Source of the DNA: Trematomus loennbergii
Taxonomy: Eukaryota > Chordata > Actinopteri > Perciformes > Nototheniidae
DNA: 64,000 nt
Assembly (NCBI GenBank): GCA_012861695.1
Contig: JAAOOA010000027.1
Coordinates: 14,064,643 to 14,128,642, forward strand
Direction: 5' to 3'
Of this stretch, positions 1-20,994 are shown piece after piece. Each line of letters opens with the position of its first letter. Position 1 is the stretch's first letter. Both the position numbers and the translations under genes were made by a program. The notes under the pieces were generated by a model, which worked only from the letters and a program-made list of their open reading frames with translations, had not been told where the DNA came from and did no database searches.

Positions 1-784
1 AAAACTAGTCTTTGCTGCTGCCTCAAAGAGGAGCAGGGAGGAGAGGAGGGAGACAGGAGAGGCTGATTCAGGAGCACAGACACACTCACAACTATAAATG
101 AACCAAAAATAAATAAATAAACAAGTTTCAGTGTTTTTTCATATTGGAAATGGTATGTTATTGGTTATGGCCATGATTTTATGATTATTGAAATGTATAC
201 AGTTCTGTTTCATATAGGTGTTCCCATAGATCTAGTCTCTTTATTTTCCCCTCAAAATGCACCAGATTGATGCATTTAACTCCAAAATTAAAAAATAAAT
301 CTTACCGGGGGAGCATGCCCCCGGACCCCCCTAGAGGATTTGAGGTCCACCCCCACTTAAAATCACATGGATAGGTTCCTAAATACATTTACTATTTTTT
401 TTTTTTAAATAGTAACCCATGTCCATATGTTTATTTGTGGGTAGTCGATTTAAACTATAGGGCTATCACTATGGGCCCTACAGTACCTGTTCGCTCTGCC
501 ATCGCGTGCAGGGTCTGCTAACAAGCGACCAACAGAAAGGTTAATGTTGTTGCACATCACCTTGTTGCTCATAAGTGGTGTACTTGTTGAGAATTGAGAT
601 GCAGCATATGCAGTACAACTATGACGCCTTGGTTGGAAAATCAAGGGGTCTCTGTGTAGATAAATGTGTATTTAATATATACAAGATACTTGACACAAAA
701 ATGTAAAGCTGCATGAGTGTGCCAAAAGACTTGAGCAGATATAGACAGCCTGTCATTACATTTCGTTTTAGTTTACAAATATAG
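1..784. other. Non-coding, part of prkaca intron 1
   Basis: No exon is recognisable. The stretch lies downstream, on the minus strand, of the first prkaca coding exon at 4875-4920, so it is inferred to be intron 1. A G/C-rich patch at about 305-345 resembles internal sequence of degenerate fish hAT copies, but I see no termini. Confidence 0.4.
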
Positions 785-792
785 TCAGCTAC

Positions 793-1622
793 TAGGGATG
801 TCCCGATCACCTTTTTTTGCTCCCGATCCGATTCCGATCATTTGATTTTGACAATCTGCCGATACCGATTTTTCCCGATCCGATCTTTATGCAATGCATT
901 AAGAGAAAAAAAAGGTAACAGATAACGGCTGGTCATCCAACGCGATGAATTCAGCTATCTTGGCTGTTATTTTTTGGCCTTTTCACTGTTCTGGGGCAGT
1001 TTCTCTTTCCTTTTAAAAGTCTCTGTAAGTGTCGGTTGTTTCAGTGCCGTTAGCTGAGTGGCCGCTGTGTACTCGTGTGTTGTTGTTGGTGTTTGTTTCT
1101 CAGATGGCGTATTAGATTGGTCGTGTTGAACGTAGCTCTGTTCTTTCCACCACGCGGAACCTCCGCCTTGCAAACATTGCATCTGGCTGTTACACTGCCT
1201 TCGCTTTCAATTTTATAATACTTCCAAACTCCTGACATTTTCTCTGTCCCGACTCCCGAGGCACCAGCTGAACGTAGCCTCTTGTTAGCTTACTGCTACT
1301 ATTAGACACTGCGCCCTGCCCACTCTGTTATCAGATTTGAGAGAAATAAGCAACCAGGTCTATGAAAACAAGCCCAAAAGAAGCAACACATACATGATGT
1401 TGTCTAATTTTAAACCAAAACTAAGGCCTTAGGATGACTTTAAGACGTGAACATGGTCATTTTTGTTTTGCAACATTAAATAAAAGAATAAAAATATTTT
1501 ATAAAAAAAAAAAAAAAAAAAAAGATTCCCGATCCCCGATTTTTTTCTCCCGATTCCGATCTTTTGAAAATCACGTGATCGGCTCCGATCCCCGATCACG
1601 TGATCGGATCGGGACATCTCTA
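793..1622 (-). mobile_element. Non-autonomous hAT transposon (830 bp) with 8-bp target duplication
   Basis: The termini are inverted repeats: the left end reads tagggatgtcccgatc and the right end, reverse-complemented, reads tagagatgtcccgatc, 15 of 16 identical. The element is flanked by a perfect 8-bp direct repeat, tcagctac, at 785-792 and 1623-1630, which is the hAT signature. GATC/CGATC-rich subterminal sequence occurs at both ends. The inside retains only a broken N-terminal piece of a BED-finger transposase on the minus strand, so it cannot move by itself. It sits in prkaca intron 1. Confidence 0.93.
967..1238 (-). pseudogene. BED zinc-finger fragment of a hAT transposase
   Basis: Reading the minus strand from 1238, the product starts MSGVWKYYKIESEGSVTARC and continues with a BED finger: Cys-x2-Cys (CNVC) followed by His-x4-His (HLRNKH). 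BED fingers are the DNA-binding domains of hAT transposases. After the second His the frame shifts: the continuation typical of ZBED proteins (QPTLTETFKRKEKLP) is in another frame, ending at 967. The RNase H-like catalytic core is missing. This is the remnant coding part of the 793-1622 element. Confidence 0.8.
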
Positions 1623-1630
1623 TCAGCTAC

Positions 1631-4600
1631 TTATCAACTTCCTGTCAATAAGTTTCAATTTGTGGGAGGCTAAATGCTAACCAGCTATAAAATACTACCT
1701 AGCCACTTAAAAACATTTTACACTTTGAGTTGTTTCAGCATGAGGGTAATCTTGTGGGAGACCTCCTTTCTTTTGCATGCCATTAGTATGCTATAGCTTT
1801 ATTTGTTGCACAGAACAAGTGACTATCAGTGCCTTTAAATGTGACGGCAGCTTTAACATATTACCAGACACAAGGATTACTAATACTGCTGTTGTTGCTG
1901 TGAAAATCCAAAAAGGAAACTACTTTTCCTGTTTTACTGAACTCCATTTTGCCTCTCGGGATTGTTTCCTGGAAGCATGTAAACTTGCCAACTCAGTGCG
2001 GTAAGCTTATCGGAGGTGGCCGATTGGCATTGCAAAAGTAAGGTCAGTGCGGGCTTTTAACAAAGCCACTTTAACTGGAGGAAGTGATGAGCGATCCAAA
2101 CACAAACCGGCCCCTGTTACACAAACCAGCTGCGTGCAGAGCAGGGGCAGGACATGGAGCACAGAGTTATTTATAGATAGAGGGAGTTGCACTTTGACAG
2201 GGTGCCACCTCATTATATGAGGTTCATTTCAAAACACAAAAGATTCAATACAACAATCCTTTATGTCATAACATGGCACCAGAATGGGATGGGTCATAAC
2301 AATAGTATAGTGCTTAAATTATTCAAAAGTGAAATTCAGTAACAGATTTCCAGGCTTTCAAACACTTATACTGCCAGCCAATAGCCCTACAAGTGAGAAG
2401 GACAATAAAACCAGAGCTTAGACAAAACATTAAGTACATACGGGTTAGATAAGGTTCGTTATTACACTGTCTAACAGATTTAGGCTAACAATGTTATGCT
2501 GTGTAACGTAACCCCCAAATCCACAATAACTGAAAAATGCTTTCCTATGAACTGCAACTGAAGAAACTGTAGGCAACAGAGACAAACAACAGGCTGCTCT
2601 GTGTGTCTATTTGTATTAAAGATCTCTCCACCAATGCCAACAGACACTCAACTCACCAGGTCAAGATATGCATTTCCTTACATTCATAAGAAAAACACAG
2701 TTTGATATTTTTTTGTAAACCATACGAGAAAGCTCAGCCTGTGACTGGCTAAGCAAGCAGGACAAAGCTTGGACTACAGCTCCATTGCTAACCCATACTC
2801 CTGTCCGTGTCCACAATGAAAACTCACGCCAGCAGCAAGCCTCTTGCTCCTCCTGTGGTTGGTAATGTCTGCCTTCTCCACTGCCCGTGTCTCCTAGGCC
2901 GGGCCCGGCTCGGTGAAAAAGCCTTCCTGCCAGCCTGTGAATAACAGACATCCTACAAGACAGGAGGAAACCAGCTGATAGCCAGAAAAGAGTCTCAAAA
3001 CTGCAGTATGTCCGGAGGTTCTCACAAGCTGGAAATCCAGAATATGTATCACCAACAGCCTCTTAAGGGTCAAAACATCAAGCTATCCTGGTTAGCTGTG
3101 TTTAGTTTATAGAGAGGCGATGACCAACTGTGAAAAGCCTGGGCTGGACCTTCCTTGCTCCTTCACTTCCTGTTGCAGTTCACTGAGTGTCTGTCCGCCC
3201 TGCTTCCTCCTACGGGCCAGATATCAGCTTTACTTCTGCAGCGGCTCTGTGCTCGTACTCTGCATCCTGGGAACTTCAGGGGAAAGAGACCCTGCACACC
3301 AGCGCAAGCTATCAACACTCTCTTTCAATAGAAACCAAAACAAGCTACCATGTTCTCCTTAATTTCATGCTGCTCTGTGGAAAATTACACTCCTGTGTGT
3401 GGGCTCTGTACCCCTGGTCTCCACCTGTCTCTGGGGATCAGGGTGGATCCTCTGCGATCGGGTTGATAAGGATGTGAAGCATGACATGTAAACACATTTC
3501 CCTACCCAAGTAATCCCCTAATTCACATTTCTATTAAAAAACAAATCTCTGTGCTCTGGAAAGTCCTTGTTAGGGGGTTTTCTATTGGTGGGTTAACATT
3601 ACAGAAGGACTGGAGGCCATTCTTCACACGTACTCTCTACCAGCAACAAGGGGCTGACAATCATTTTGCAGATACCTGTTCAGACTTTGCACACTTGAGC
3701 GTTATTTATGGTGTCATCCCAAGTCTTATCCAAGGTCTGTGACCCTTAATTGGAAACACTATTTAAAGCACTTTTATTAGTTAATAAGTGTGTTAAAGAA
3801 TTAGGATTACAATTTCCCTCAATCAGTAAGGAACCTGAGGATCATATTGTAGTAGATAAGAGTATCTATTTATGTTAACTTATATAAATAGATCTAATGA
3901 AGGTCATCAACAAAATAAAAAGTTATAAAAAGGGGCAATGGTCCACACAATTGGCGTAGAATCTTGTCCTCTCCAAACATGCACGCACAAACACAAAAAG
4001 TGAAACATACAAGTCCTTGTTCTAAATGCTGCTTATCACATGATATTCAAGAGACTCCTGAACTCCTAAGTTTCAGCCTGGAGAGGATCACCCTCATGCA
4101 TCATATGACCCCATCCTGGTGGCTTTTTCCTTCTCTGAAAACAACCAACTCCCCTCTACTCATTGTTAAAGTAACCTGCGGGAATCAATGCTCAGGTCCA
4201 CTTTATATTAACAAGATCCCATCATTTACACACACATGTCAAATATTTGCATTCTAACTCTTGCTTTAATATCTGCATTTCTTAACATTTAATTTATGTA
4301 TGCACAAAGTATTATTCTGCCCTGAATGGATTATCAAAACTGCACAGGAAAACTCCAAACAATGTTATTGCAGGCTTTCATAACCTTTTGATAGGAGGAA
4401 ATAAAAACATCTGAAACACGTGAACCACACAGAAACCTATGACTGTTGTATAAGGCCAGTTGTTGTCATCCCCATCGGTTCCTCTGAATATAACCTGGGG
4501 CTTTGAATCACGAGCTTTCCCACAGAATCAGTGGAGAGAATGGATAACATCCTATGCTGTTCAGTTGAAATGATCATGGTGTCACAGCTTGTTTGAAGTT

Positions 4601-4868
4601 TATATGTGGAAGTCAATGGCCTCAGGTATCTTTTATGATGTTCCATCTGAAGTTGACAACCCAGGAACGCTTAGCATATTGTCATTATTAGAACAGGGGG
4701 TCGAAATCAAAATAATGTGGTGTCAGTGTGGAGGATCTTTGGGCCTTGATGTATTGTACAGGTGATAAGTTGTATTTCAGTCCCATTATGGGAAACAGGA
4801 AATAACAATACAGGCAAACGAACCAGGCAGCATGATCTGGCTAGCTTCTGCAGCTACGGGTAAAGGGT
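1631..4868. other. Non-coding, prkaca intron 1
   Basis: No splice-flanked exon or convincing reading frame seen on either strand. The second prkaca coding exon, expected to begin VKEFLAKAKEDF, was not found here, so it must lie outside the window to the left. Confidence 0.5.
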
Positions 4869-4874
4869 ACTCAC

Positions 4875-4920
4875 CACTCTCCATCTCATTGCCCTTCTTT
4901 GCGGTGGGCGTGTTGCCCAT
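4875..4920 (-). CDS. prkaca: PKA catalytic subunit alpha, first coding exon (partial gene)
   Basis: The minus strand reads ATG then GNTPTAKKGNEMES, followed by one base and the splice donor gtgagt (4874-4869). This matches exon 1 of cAMP-dependent protein kinase catalytic subunits (human MGNAAAAKKGSEQES or MGNAATAKKGSEVES), including the phase-1 junction completing the next Val codon. Gly2 is the N-myristoylation site that helps membrane association of the kinase. Only 46 coding bases are in the window; the kinase domain lies beyond base 1. The choice of alpha over beta rests on asf1b directly upstream in the same orientation, as in human 19p13.12. The peptide alone does not separate the paralogues. 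Confidence 0.87.
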
Positions 4921-6338
4921 GATGAAGGCTGATGGTGGGCTCCCTGGGTTCGGGCTGAGTGCTCCTCTGCAAGTCGTTGAGTGTTGCTACACCGCTAACG
5001 CTGTCGCTGGGCTCAATGACGCTGACAGCTAGCTACTAGCTAACAGCAATCATTATTGGACCGTGTGTAAATAAATGTCTTCCAATACCCCTCCTTAGGG
5101 AGTTCGGAAACTCAACCCGAGCGAGTATATCCAAGTCTGAAGCTAACACTGACGCTGTAGGCTGGCTAGGCTAGCACACAAGCTAACTCTAGCAACCAGT
5201 GGATGTTAGCCTCGGAGTGTTGGCTCGTCAATTTCCAAGCGAGCAGTGGCAAATCAAGATGTCACTCGACTGTCCTTTATTTCCAGTGATAGCTTGGTTT
5301 ATCCAGAATCGAGTCCGTGCCGTTAGACAGATCGTAAAAGTCGTTTTCCGTCTATCGTACGAGCAAGCTAGCGTTAGCTTTTAGCGTCACTCGCAGTCGT
5401 ATCCTGGCCTGAACTAACCAGGTGCTATCTCTGTGAAGGCAGGCCTTTTCAGTTGAGACGTGAATAACAAAAGTGGTGTCCAGGTTAGTCGTTTTTTCCG
5501 CTGTTGGATATTTCAATTGTATTTATCTCCATTCGTTTCTAAACCAGGCATCAAGTGCAATGGTTTCCATGGACCGACCATCTGATAGTCGATTCCTAAG
5601 ATCAACAGACCCTTCCATTAATCTTCAGACCGCAAGGGAAACTCCAGTCATCCATCCACTGGGTCCCGCCTACCACTGGCTCTGATTGGCTCATTGCACA
5701 TACACTTACATGAGAGACGTCGCAATTCAGATGCTGGTTGGAGGAGCGTCAATACATCCAATCATTGCATTGATGCGATTCGTCTATCAAATTATTTTGT
5801 CCCGCCTCCCGGACTTGCTTGCAGCCAATACGCCCATAACTATGACTGTTTTTTTCCGTTTTGCTTTAAATGATCAGCTGTTTGTATTTATAAGACCGAG
5901 TTTCTTGCAGGGCACAAATCATCCGCTTTAGCATCTTGCAATCATAATCCTACTTGCACAGCAGTATTTAACAAAGTCTGTTCTGTAGCTTAGCCACCCC
6001 TTTTACCCGAGCGATCTGTGATTGGGTGTGACGTTAACACAGGCTATTTTTAGTCAAATGGGAAAACATAAGAGGATGCACAGTGATATTTGTTTTACAG
6101 AGTTGCCACTCTGTTTTGTTTAAAACGATCATGTTAATACTGTAATTACTTCTTCGTGACATTCTTAACAAGAACAAAAGAGAAAACATTTGTTTTCAGC
6201 ACAGAGGCATTTAAAAAAGGATCAATATTCTTCCCCTGCTTGTTTAATCAAAACGAAATAAGTAAAGACAAAAAAGAAGAGAAATACAAATAACATCTTA
6301 CTATTACAGACATTCGTACACAGATAGATAAACATCAA
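4921..6338 (-). promoter_or_regulatory. prkaca 5' UTR and promoter region
   Basis: This CpG-containing interval lies between the prkaca ATG and the 3' end of asf1b. It has repeated GCTAGC/GCTAAC words around 5020-5200 and 5360-5380, and a CCAAT box on the minus strand at 5685-5689 (attgg on plus) in a GC-rich context. The transcription start cannot be fixed. No other coding sequence is apparent. Confidence 0.45.
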
Positions 6339-6340
6339 TT

Positions 6341-6346
6341 TTTATT
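6341..6346 (-). other. Candidate polyadenylation signal of asf1b
   Basis: tttatt on the plus strand is AATAAA on the minus strand, about 530 nt past the asf1b stop codon. This would give a plausible 3' UTR length. Confidence 0.4.
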
Positions 6347-6878
6347 TAGAACACAAAGTTGGAAACAAAACAAAAAAACATGGAAAAGTAATGTATCCCA
6401 TTCAAAACTCCCAAAGAAAAAGGTTTAAGTGCAAAATAAATTTGAACCCAAATATAATGGCAGATTATCAAATTCCTGTACAGCAACAACACTGCGTTTT
6501 ATAGCTTGAGCTCTGAAATCCTCCCAAACTGGTACAAATCAGTTCTGCATCGACAAGAGGAAGGAAGGTGAATCACACATCGGCTTTCTTTCCCCTTTCA
6601 GTTCATGTCAGTCACCCTTTTCCCTCCCATGAGTTAAATAATGTTTTAAATGTTATGTTAAGAACATTTCACATATACAAGTGATGCTCATACCAGTAAG
6701 ATGTTCTTGATCCTCCTTAAAACAAACAATCATCTGAATCCCAAGATGAGAGTTACATTTTGACAAGCTTCAGGTAAATAAGGAAAGCTGCAAGGCAAAT
6801 ATGTCTTTACATCCACACTCGAATGTCCATAGGCATTCTTCAGAAGATCTTGTGCTGCGAGGTATTAACTTTGGGGCT

Positions 6879-9800
6879 CTATAAGCAGTCCATGGAGTTA
6901 TCTGGTAGTATCCCTAAAGGGGGGGCCTTGCCCGGGAGACATGATGGTGGGAGCATGGAGTTTGACGAGGGATCCACATTTTCACAGTCCTCCATCCGCT
7001 CTGCACAGCCTTCCCAGTTTATATGGAATCTCGTCACACGTGGGTTCGATGCCAAAATGTTTCTCTGAAGCTGAAAAAGAAAATAGATATACATTTTGTA
7101 AATATTTAAATTACTTGTGAATATTAATATGTTTTCTATGAGAAACTGAAGAGATTTCAGACAGTAAAACCATATCTAAGTTGGGTCACAGCACAGTACA
7201 GAATGTGCAAATCACCAGTGGGAGTAGGAAAGATATAAATTGTCTGCCTACACAATTTACAACTTAAATGGGAACAATCTGACAGCAATTGGAAAACCTT
7301 TCCCCAGAAGCCTTCATCTTAATCCATTAGCTGCATGTACTTTTCGCTAATGAGCACACTGCACACTCATATGAGACATCACCACACTTCGTTTGGCATC
7401 TAGCCTCAAGTACAGAAAAGGTGAACTCTGTTGATGAGATCGGTACAAAGGTGCCAAATTGTTTTCATTCAAAGACTCAGTGGCCTGTCACTGAAGAACA
7501 TTGCTTGCAGTAGTAACATTTCTGCTTAACTAGTTATATAACAAAGGGTTTGATAGGATTACTAGTCATTTTTTAAGGATCAATGTTACAAAGTACAGGC
7601 TGAACAGAAAGAAAAGCCTCACTTCTGCAGAGTATGTGTGCACCATGCTGCCTTCTTATTATATTTTAAAGGTTAATATAGAAGAAAAAAATGTACATTG
7701 AATGATGTAGTGTATAAGGTATTTCACCTAATGTTTGTACATATTTTTGAGTTTACTTTTTCCCCCATCGAAAATTATTTTTAAACTGCTTTTTAACCAG
7801 AAATTACATTATACATTTAAGTTGATGAAAGATCGTTATCCAAAGTATTATTTCATATAACAAATAAACATTAAACAGTCATATTGAAAACAGAACTTTA
7901 TCCATTTGTCTGACCTGTGTGTAGTTTGGCTTGATCGGTGGATTTTCACGAAGATCTGGTTCTGTGTATTCATTGTTCACATAGTAACCAATGCGAATGA
8001 ACTCCTGTCCACGGTATGTGCATGTAATCAGGACTACAGTCACACCAACAGCATCACTTTCAGGAATCAGTCCAGTGTTTGGGGCGTCAGCCTGTTCAAA
8101 GGAACACAAGTAGTTGTGTAAAATACAAGGCAACATTTTGGTGTACAATGCTTTGAGGAATTGAATTGTCCACTTGACAAGTGGAGACTATGGCGACAGG
8201 GTTGTGATATGATAAGTAGACTTGCACTATTTGTCAATTAAAGGATTAGAGCATGGTTTACCTAAATCAGAAAATGGGCATTTAACTGCCTCCAAAAAAC
8301 GTATAGATGAATCAATAGTTACAGATAATGCAGTGAAACAACATAATGTAAATAAAGGTCCAGATAAATCTACAATGAGCTAAAACCGTCATGGTTTTAT
8401 GGCTGGAAAAACAACTATCCAATAACATTATGTCAAATCTGTGGGGATGCATTATTGTCACATGACAAGATGAGCAGGTAGTGTAGGGACTGCAGTATTG
8501 CCTCTGCGTTTTTCAAAATATGTAAAAGTGACTGTTTGCAATTTTGCTGATCTTTAAAAAGGCTCTATGAACAATTAGAAAAGCTATGCTGGAAAAAACA
8601 AATGTCCAACATTTTAAATGGAAACATGCAAGGAGAAAGAGGATGCAACTGACGATGTTGAACTGAGTAATATAACATGTTATTTAAAAAATGACTGTAC
8701 CCAGTATATGCTAAATGGCTAAAGGAACACAAAGTGCTGTCACAGTTTCCTCTTTCCCTAGCCAAACACACCTGAAACACAAACATGTGTCTCCCAGCAG
8801 GTACTGGGCCGACCAAGACGGAGTCGAGGACTTGGTCATACTCTTCACTCTCTGCGGAGCCAACATAGATGATCTTCCATTCAAGGTCTGTCAAAACAAA
8901 CAAATGAAAGAAAATGAAGTTAGGTTCACTTTACCACTCAAAGTTACAGAAGAGTGTGCTGGGAAAATTATATCACTAATCAAATAGATGATGAACAGGA
9001 AAGTTGCTGGCCATTATTGTTAACTAACTGATCATATGTATCATTTAGTAGAAATACTACAATATTTAAATAGTCAATATATACATGATTTTCTGATTCT
9101 CACATTGTTAGGACACATATTTTGAGCTTTTGCTTTCATTGTTTATACCAGGAGCTTGAGTTCAGAGATGTGTCTATGTACAGTCACTTTTAAAGAGACA
9201 AATAAAGTGTTAAAGTCAGTATTATCTCTGCAAACCTCTTTTTAATGTTATAAACTATAGCCATTTGAGAAATGACTAATAATCCTAATTATAGGAGAAA
9301 AAAACACACAGCAAATGTAAATATAAAGTATAAAGGTGTACTGAATGGAACATTTAAAAACGTTTTTCACTTGTAGCTACTACTGACACCCAATTATTTG
9401 ACTATGCTGTTAAGTAGAATAAAATATCTATTAGAAAACTCTAAAAGGCTTAACTACCCTTAATTAAAATCCCCTAAAGCGTATTAGTGACATTTACTTT
9501 AGTTACACTGTAACCTTTGCATAACACTTTTACAAGTAAATGAGCAGTAACAAAGGCTTTGACTAACATCACTGGAATGAGATGAATTCACTGTAAGGCG
9601 AGGCAATTTGAATTTTAGTAGTCTACACTAGGACAATAAACTCGGGTTTGTTCAAAGAATTGACCTATGCTAGACAACCTGGAGATGTGTCAACCACAGG
9701 TTACCCATCAAGTCATGCTGTGTTATATTACTTCGCTACAACCTTATAACATTTGGTTACTTTTCAAAAATGTGACTCTCTGACTTAAGTTGGCTAACGT

Positions 9801-10034
9801 GGCTAACCTAGCTTTAGCCGTTAGCAATCTCTAGTACACAGACCAACACAGAACCAACGCAACGTTAGCAACATGCTCAAGCTTCAAATAGCCTCAAATA
9901 ACAACTTTTGTGAAACGACACCTACCTTCAGGAAGGTCCTCCATACACTCAAAAGTTATTTCAAACTGAAAGGGGTTTCCAAAGGGACTAGGGTTATCTA
10001 GGACAGCCACATTTAACACCTGTACCTTCGCCAT
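6879..10034 (-). CDS. asf1b: Histone chaperone ASF1B, complete four-exon gene
   Basis: Coding exons (minus) are 10034-9926, 8887-8772, 8091-7915 and 7070-6879 with the stop; all junctions are GT-AG and in phase, giving 197 residues (human ASF1B has 202). The protein starts [20 protein letters not shown] and carries the conserved immunoglobulin-like core, including the segments [40 protein letters not shown] and [12 protein letters not shown], which form the H3-H4 and HIRA/CAF-1 B-domain binding surfaces. The divergent acidic, Ser/Pro-rich C-tail ends MDCL, close to the vertebrate ASF1B ending MDCM. ASF1 is a nuclear chaperone that hands H3-H4 dimers to CAF-1 and HIRA during replication-coupled and -independent assembly. 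Its start is the first ATG in the exon with the canonical ASF1 N-terminus. No break seen. Confidence 0.97.
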
Positions 10035-12553
10035 TCTTGCTGGAGCGCTAAAACGGGCTAATAAAAACAAACGTCCAAAGCAGATTCCAGGCGAATGGTT
10101 TAAAAAGATGCAGAACAACAATGCACGCGGTCAACGGTATTATCTGCCAAACACCGAAGGGTTTTAACAAACTAAAACCTTCTTGAAACGACGCAATGCA
10201 CACTATTTTCTTATTATTGTGTATAAATGTGGACTGTTATTATATTTGAGGACAGATATTCTGTTCTCCCGCCGCTTTACTGTACTACCCAGGCTCTACC
10301 GCGCCTACGGCAAGCGGTAGGTGAAACAGGAGCCGACCCTTAAAAAGAAAAGCAAAGTGCCTCAATCGGCCCCTAGTGGCACAGTGGCATTATTTCTTAG
10401 CAGATAATAAACAGAACATTCATTATCTCCTGACTAGCTAAGTTAATTTAATCAAGTTGGACGCTTTATTGAAATTTCAACTATGAATTGATCATCTTTA
10501 AGGTCATATATGTTGCAGATGTTTTGCTACAGTTTTGGTTTCCAACTGCATTAAGCCCACTGCTGTACCTTGGACTGAGAGGTGCAGGGAAATACAAATA
10601 TGTGGTTTCTCACCTCAAACATATCTATCAATGCAATCAAGTAAAAACAATGCCACAATACATCTTTGGAAACTTTAATTGAAACAGTTCTCTTCTGAAC
10701 ACAAATTGATGTGTCACAGCTTCACAAAGCTAGCATTTGTTTCAATATGGGTTTACGTCATGCATGATCAGGCACATGTCAATGTACTAGTGATGGTTCC
10801 ACACACCACATGCCTGCAGTAATTGTATGCGGGACAACAGACTGATGCAGGCTTTCTCTAGTAAAAGGCTGGTTACAAAATAAATAAGCCTTTGTAAAAA
10901 GAAATTAAAAAAACAAAGGCCCACAGTTTGTTCATATCTTTCCTACATTAAAAACAATTGCTGATGGGAGTTTAATGCCTTATTTGCAATTAATTAGTCT
11001 TTCCATATTTTACATTTAATGCACATTCATGAAATTAGACGGCCACACGCTATTGTGTTGTGAAAGTGAATAAAAACTGAAAAATTATAATGCATGCCTT
11101 ATTCAGCAAGCTAAATGTTCAGCTCCATATCACCACCACCCATCAACAACACATTACTTAGGCATTCATATACTGTGGTTAGGCAATAACTCTCACTATT
11201 AAGGTTATGTTATAAAGTAACTTTGACTGCCTGACACAGCACATTGTGATTACCAAATAGTATAGGTAGTTTAAATAAAACCACAGTATATGACATTTAA
11301 TAATAATGGTTTGGCATCTTCTCACACTATAAACTGCAGTAATATGGGAGACATTTTCAATAGCAGTTCTCTGCTTTTCTAGAACGCTTCGCTGCTCTCA
11401 CTGTTCAAATTAAAAACTATGACCACTGCAGATTAGGCTTGAAGCAGCCTACATTTCCCCTGCCCCTCTGAGTATGAGAAGGGAGAGATTAGGTGAGGAT
11501 TAGAGTCCACTGGACCAGCTGGTCGCAGAATTCATCCTTAAAATATTTCAGGAATGTTGATATCCTTCCTCATGTTGGGTAACCTGATCAAACCTGAGGG
11601 AGGCGCTGTTTCATCCCACCACCCTCAGCCAGGTTGCTAGGTAAGCTGTGCAGGGGAGTACAGTAAAACACTGTCTACTCAAGCAGGTTGGAGCAAGTGA
11701 GAGCGACCTGGCATCATACTATTAAAAAAAAGCTTCAGTTTAAATCCAGAATCAGGAGGTAAATTGGCATTATTTGACACACCTGTGATCAAAGTGATCT
11801 TTTTGATAGTGTGTGTTTCAAGGAGTTTTGTTTTCATGGCAACAGGAGTGATCGGGTCTGCTGTGCTTCAGTAAACTACGCTTTTCTTTGACTCTGTACA
11901 AAGGAGTATCTGTTGTTCACTCTGCTGCAGGTGGATAACTGCGCTCAGGTAATGTAATACGAAACTTAACCATGTGACCAATGGCGATCTGAAGAGTAGA
12001 CAAAAAAACTGCTTTACATAAAACACCACCGGTAGAGCAGACAGTCGAGGATGTAGTCCAATCTTTGATACAAGCTTTTTTTGAAGCACGGTGTTTTTCT
12101 CGAGATTTCACCTGTTGGACTAAACCACTTGTTGCAGTTTATGACAAGGTGGGGCGGAAGCGAGGAATACACCTGCTCGATGTTTCCCGTTTTGATTCGA
12201 TCGCCTGAATGGATCAATGGTATGTGTCTAACAGAGCTTTTGCTAAATTAATTTTACAACATATTTTCTTTGTTATTAGTTGCACATACCATACTAATGC
12301 TGCCAATGAGAAGGGGTTAAACATTTAGGCTGTATTCAGTTAAAATGCTATTTATAGCTTATTCTTTCCCTGTGGTCTGAGCAGGTTTAATGGTTATTCA
12401 ACATCAGACTGAATGTGTGACTCAGTAGTTGTATGGTGTTTATGAGTCAACAGTTAGATTAAAGGATACAAGTGTCAAAGTGAACAAATAAATAGAATAA
12501 AAGGAACAAATATCGTTACTCCACTGACAATAATGTGCCTTCAGCTGTTCCAG
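10035..12553. other. Head-to-head intergenic region between asf1b and crb3
   Basis: The two genes are transcribed away from each other from this interval. The first 300 bp contain the asf1b 5' UTR and promoter. Near 12120-12221 a CpG-bearing stretch ends in a possible splice donor (gtatgt after 12219), which could close a non-coding first exon of crb3 joined to the acceptor ending at 12553. The middle, 10400-12100, is AT-rich with no exon I can support. Confidence 0.4.
10263..10273. promoter_or_regulatory. Candidate E2F-type site upstream of asf1b
   Basis: The string gttctcccgcc lies about 230 bp upstream of the asf1b ATG in a locally CpG-rich patch (10255-10330) and resembles the E2F consensus TTTCCCGCC. 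ASF1B is a known E2F target in mammals; use of this site is inference. Confidence 0.35.
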
Positions 12554-12660
12554 ATGGGCGATAAATCCACACAGTGAATGTTGGAACTAATGATGGACCC
12601 AAGCTGATGTCCCAGAGTCCCATGTCTGCCCTCACTTTGCCCTGCTGGTCACGGGTAGAG

Positions 12661-20503
<7,843 letters not shown>

Positions 20504-20994
20504 AATCTTAAGCTTTGTGTTTTTACAAAATCCTTCAAGGATGACATTTTTTTGTAGAGTCTACCTTCAGCTGATCAATCAAAGAAACACCTTCCCAGGA
20601 TAAAGAGAGGACATTATTGCCAGGTTTGAGGCCTATTCACATGATGCATTTACTTACTGCTTTCATTTCAATGGGCATTGAATGGTTCCTGTGTGGCACT
20701 ATGAAGAAATGCACCTGGATGTATGGATCTCACAGATTTGAAGAACAATTTAACATTTCAAGGAGGTTTTTGAACATTTATTTCGCACAAATTAAGACTT
20801 TCAGTATTTTATCTCCACTAATCTTTTAGTTTAGAGATGTTTTTTCTTGTTAAGGTTGCCATTTACTATGTAGCTTTTTTTATTTGATACAGGGAAAAGC
20901 AATATATTTGTAGTCCTGATGAGTCCATTGCATTTTAAATCAAGACAAATAATTTTCAGACTAATAATAATAACAATGAAACATCTTATTACAG
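20504..20994 (+). other. crb3 3' UTR, proximal part
   Basis: Follows the crb3 stop. No AATAAA is seen before the piggyBac-type insertion at 20995; the first one is at 21641, so the insertion may lie within the 3' UTR. Confidence 0.4.

Noticed and set aside
2661..2951. 96-codon minus frame in prkaca intron 1, considered as an alternative first exon
   Set aside because: It does not resemble any PKA catalytic N-terminus and lacks a phase-1 donor at a suitable place.
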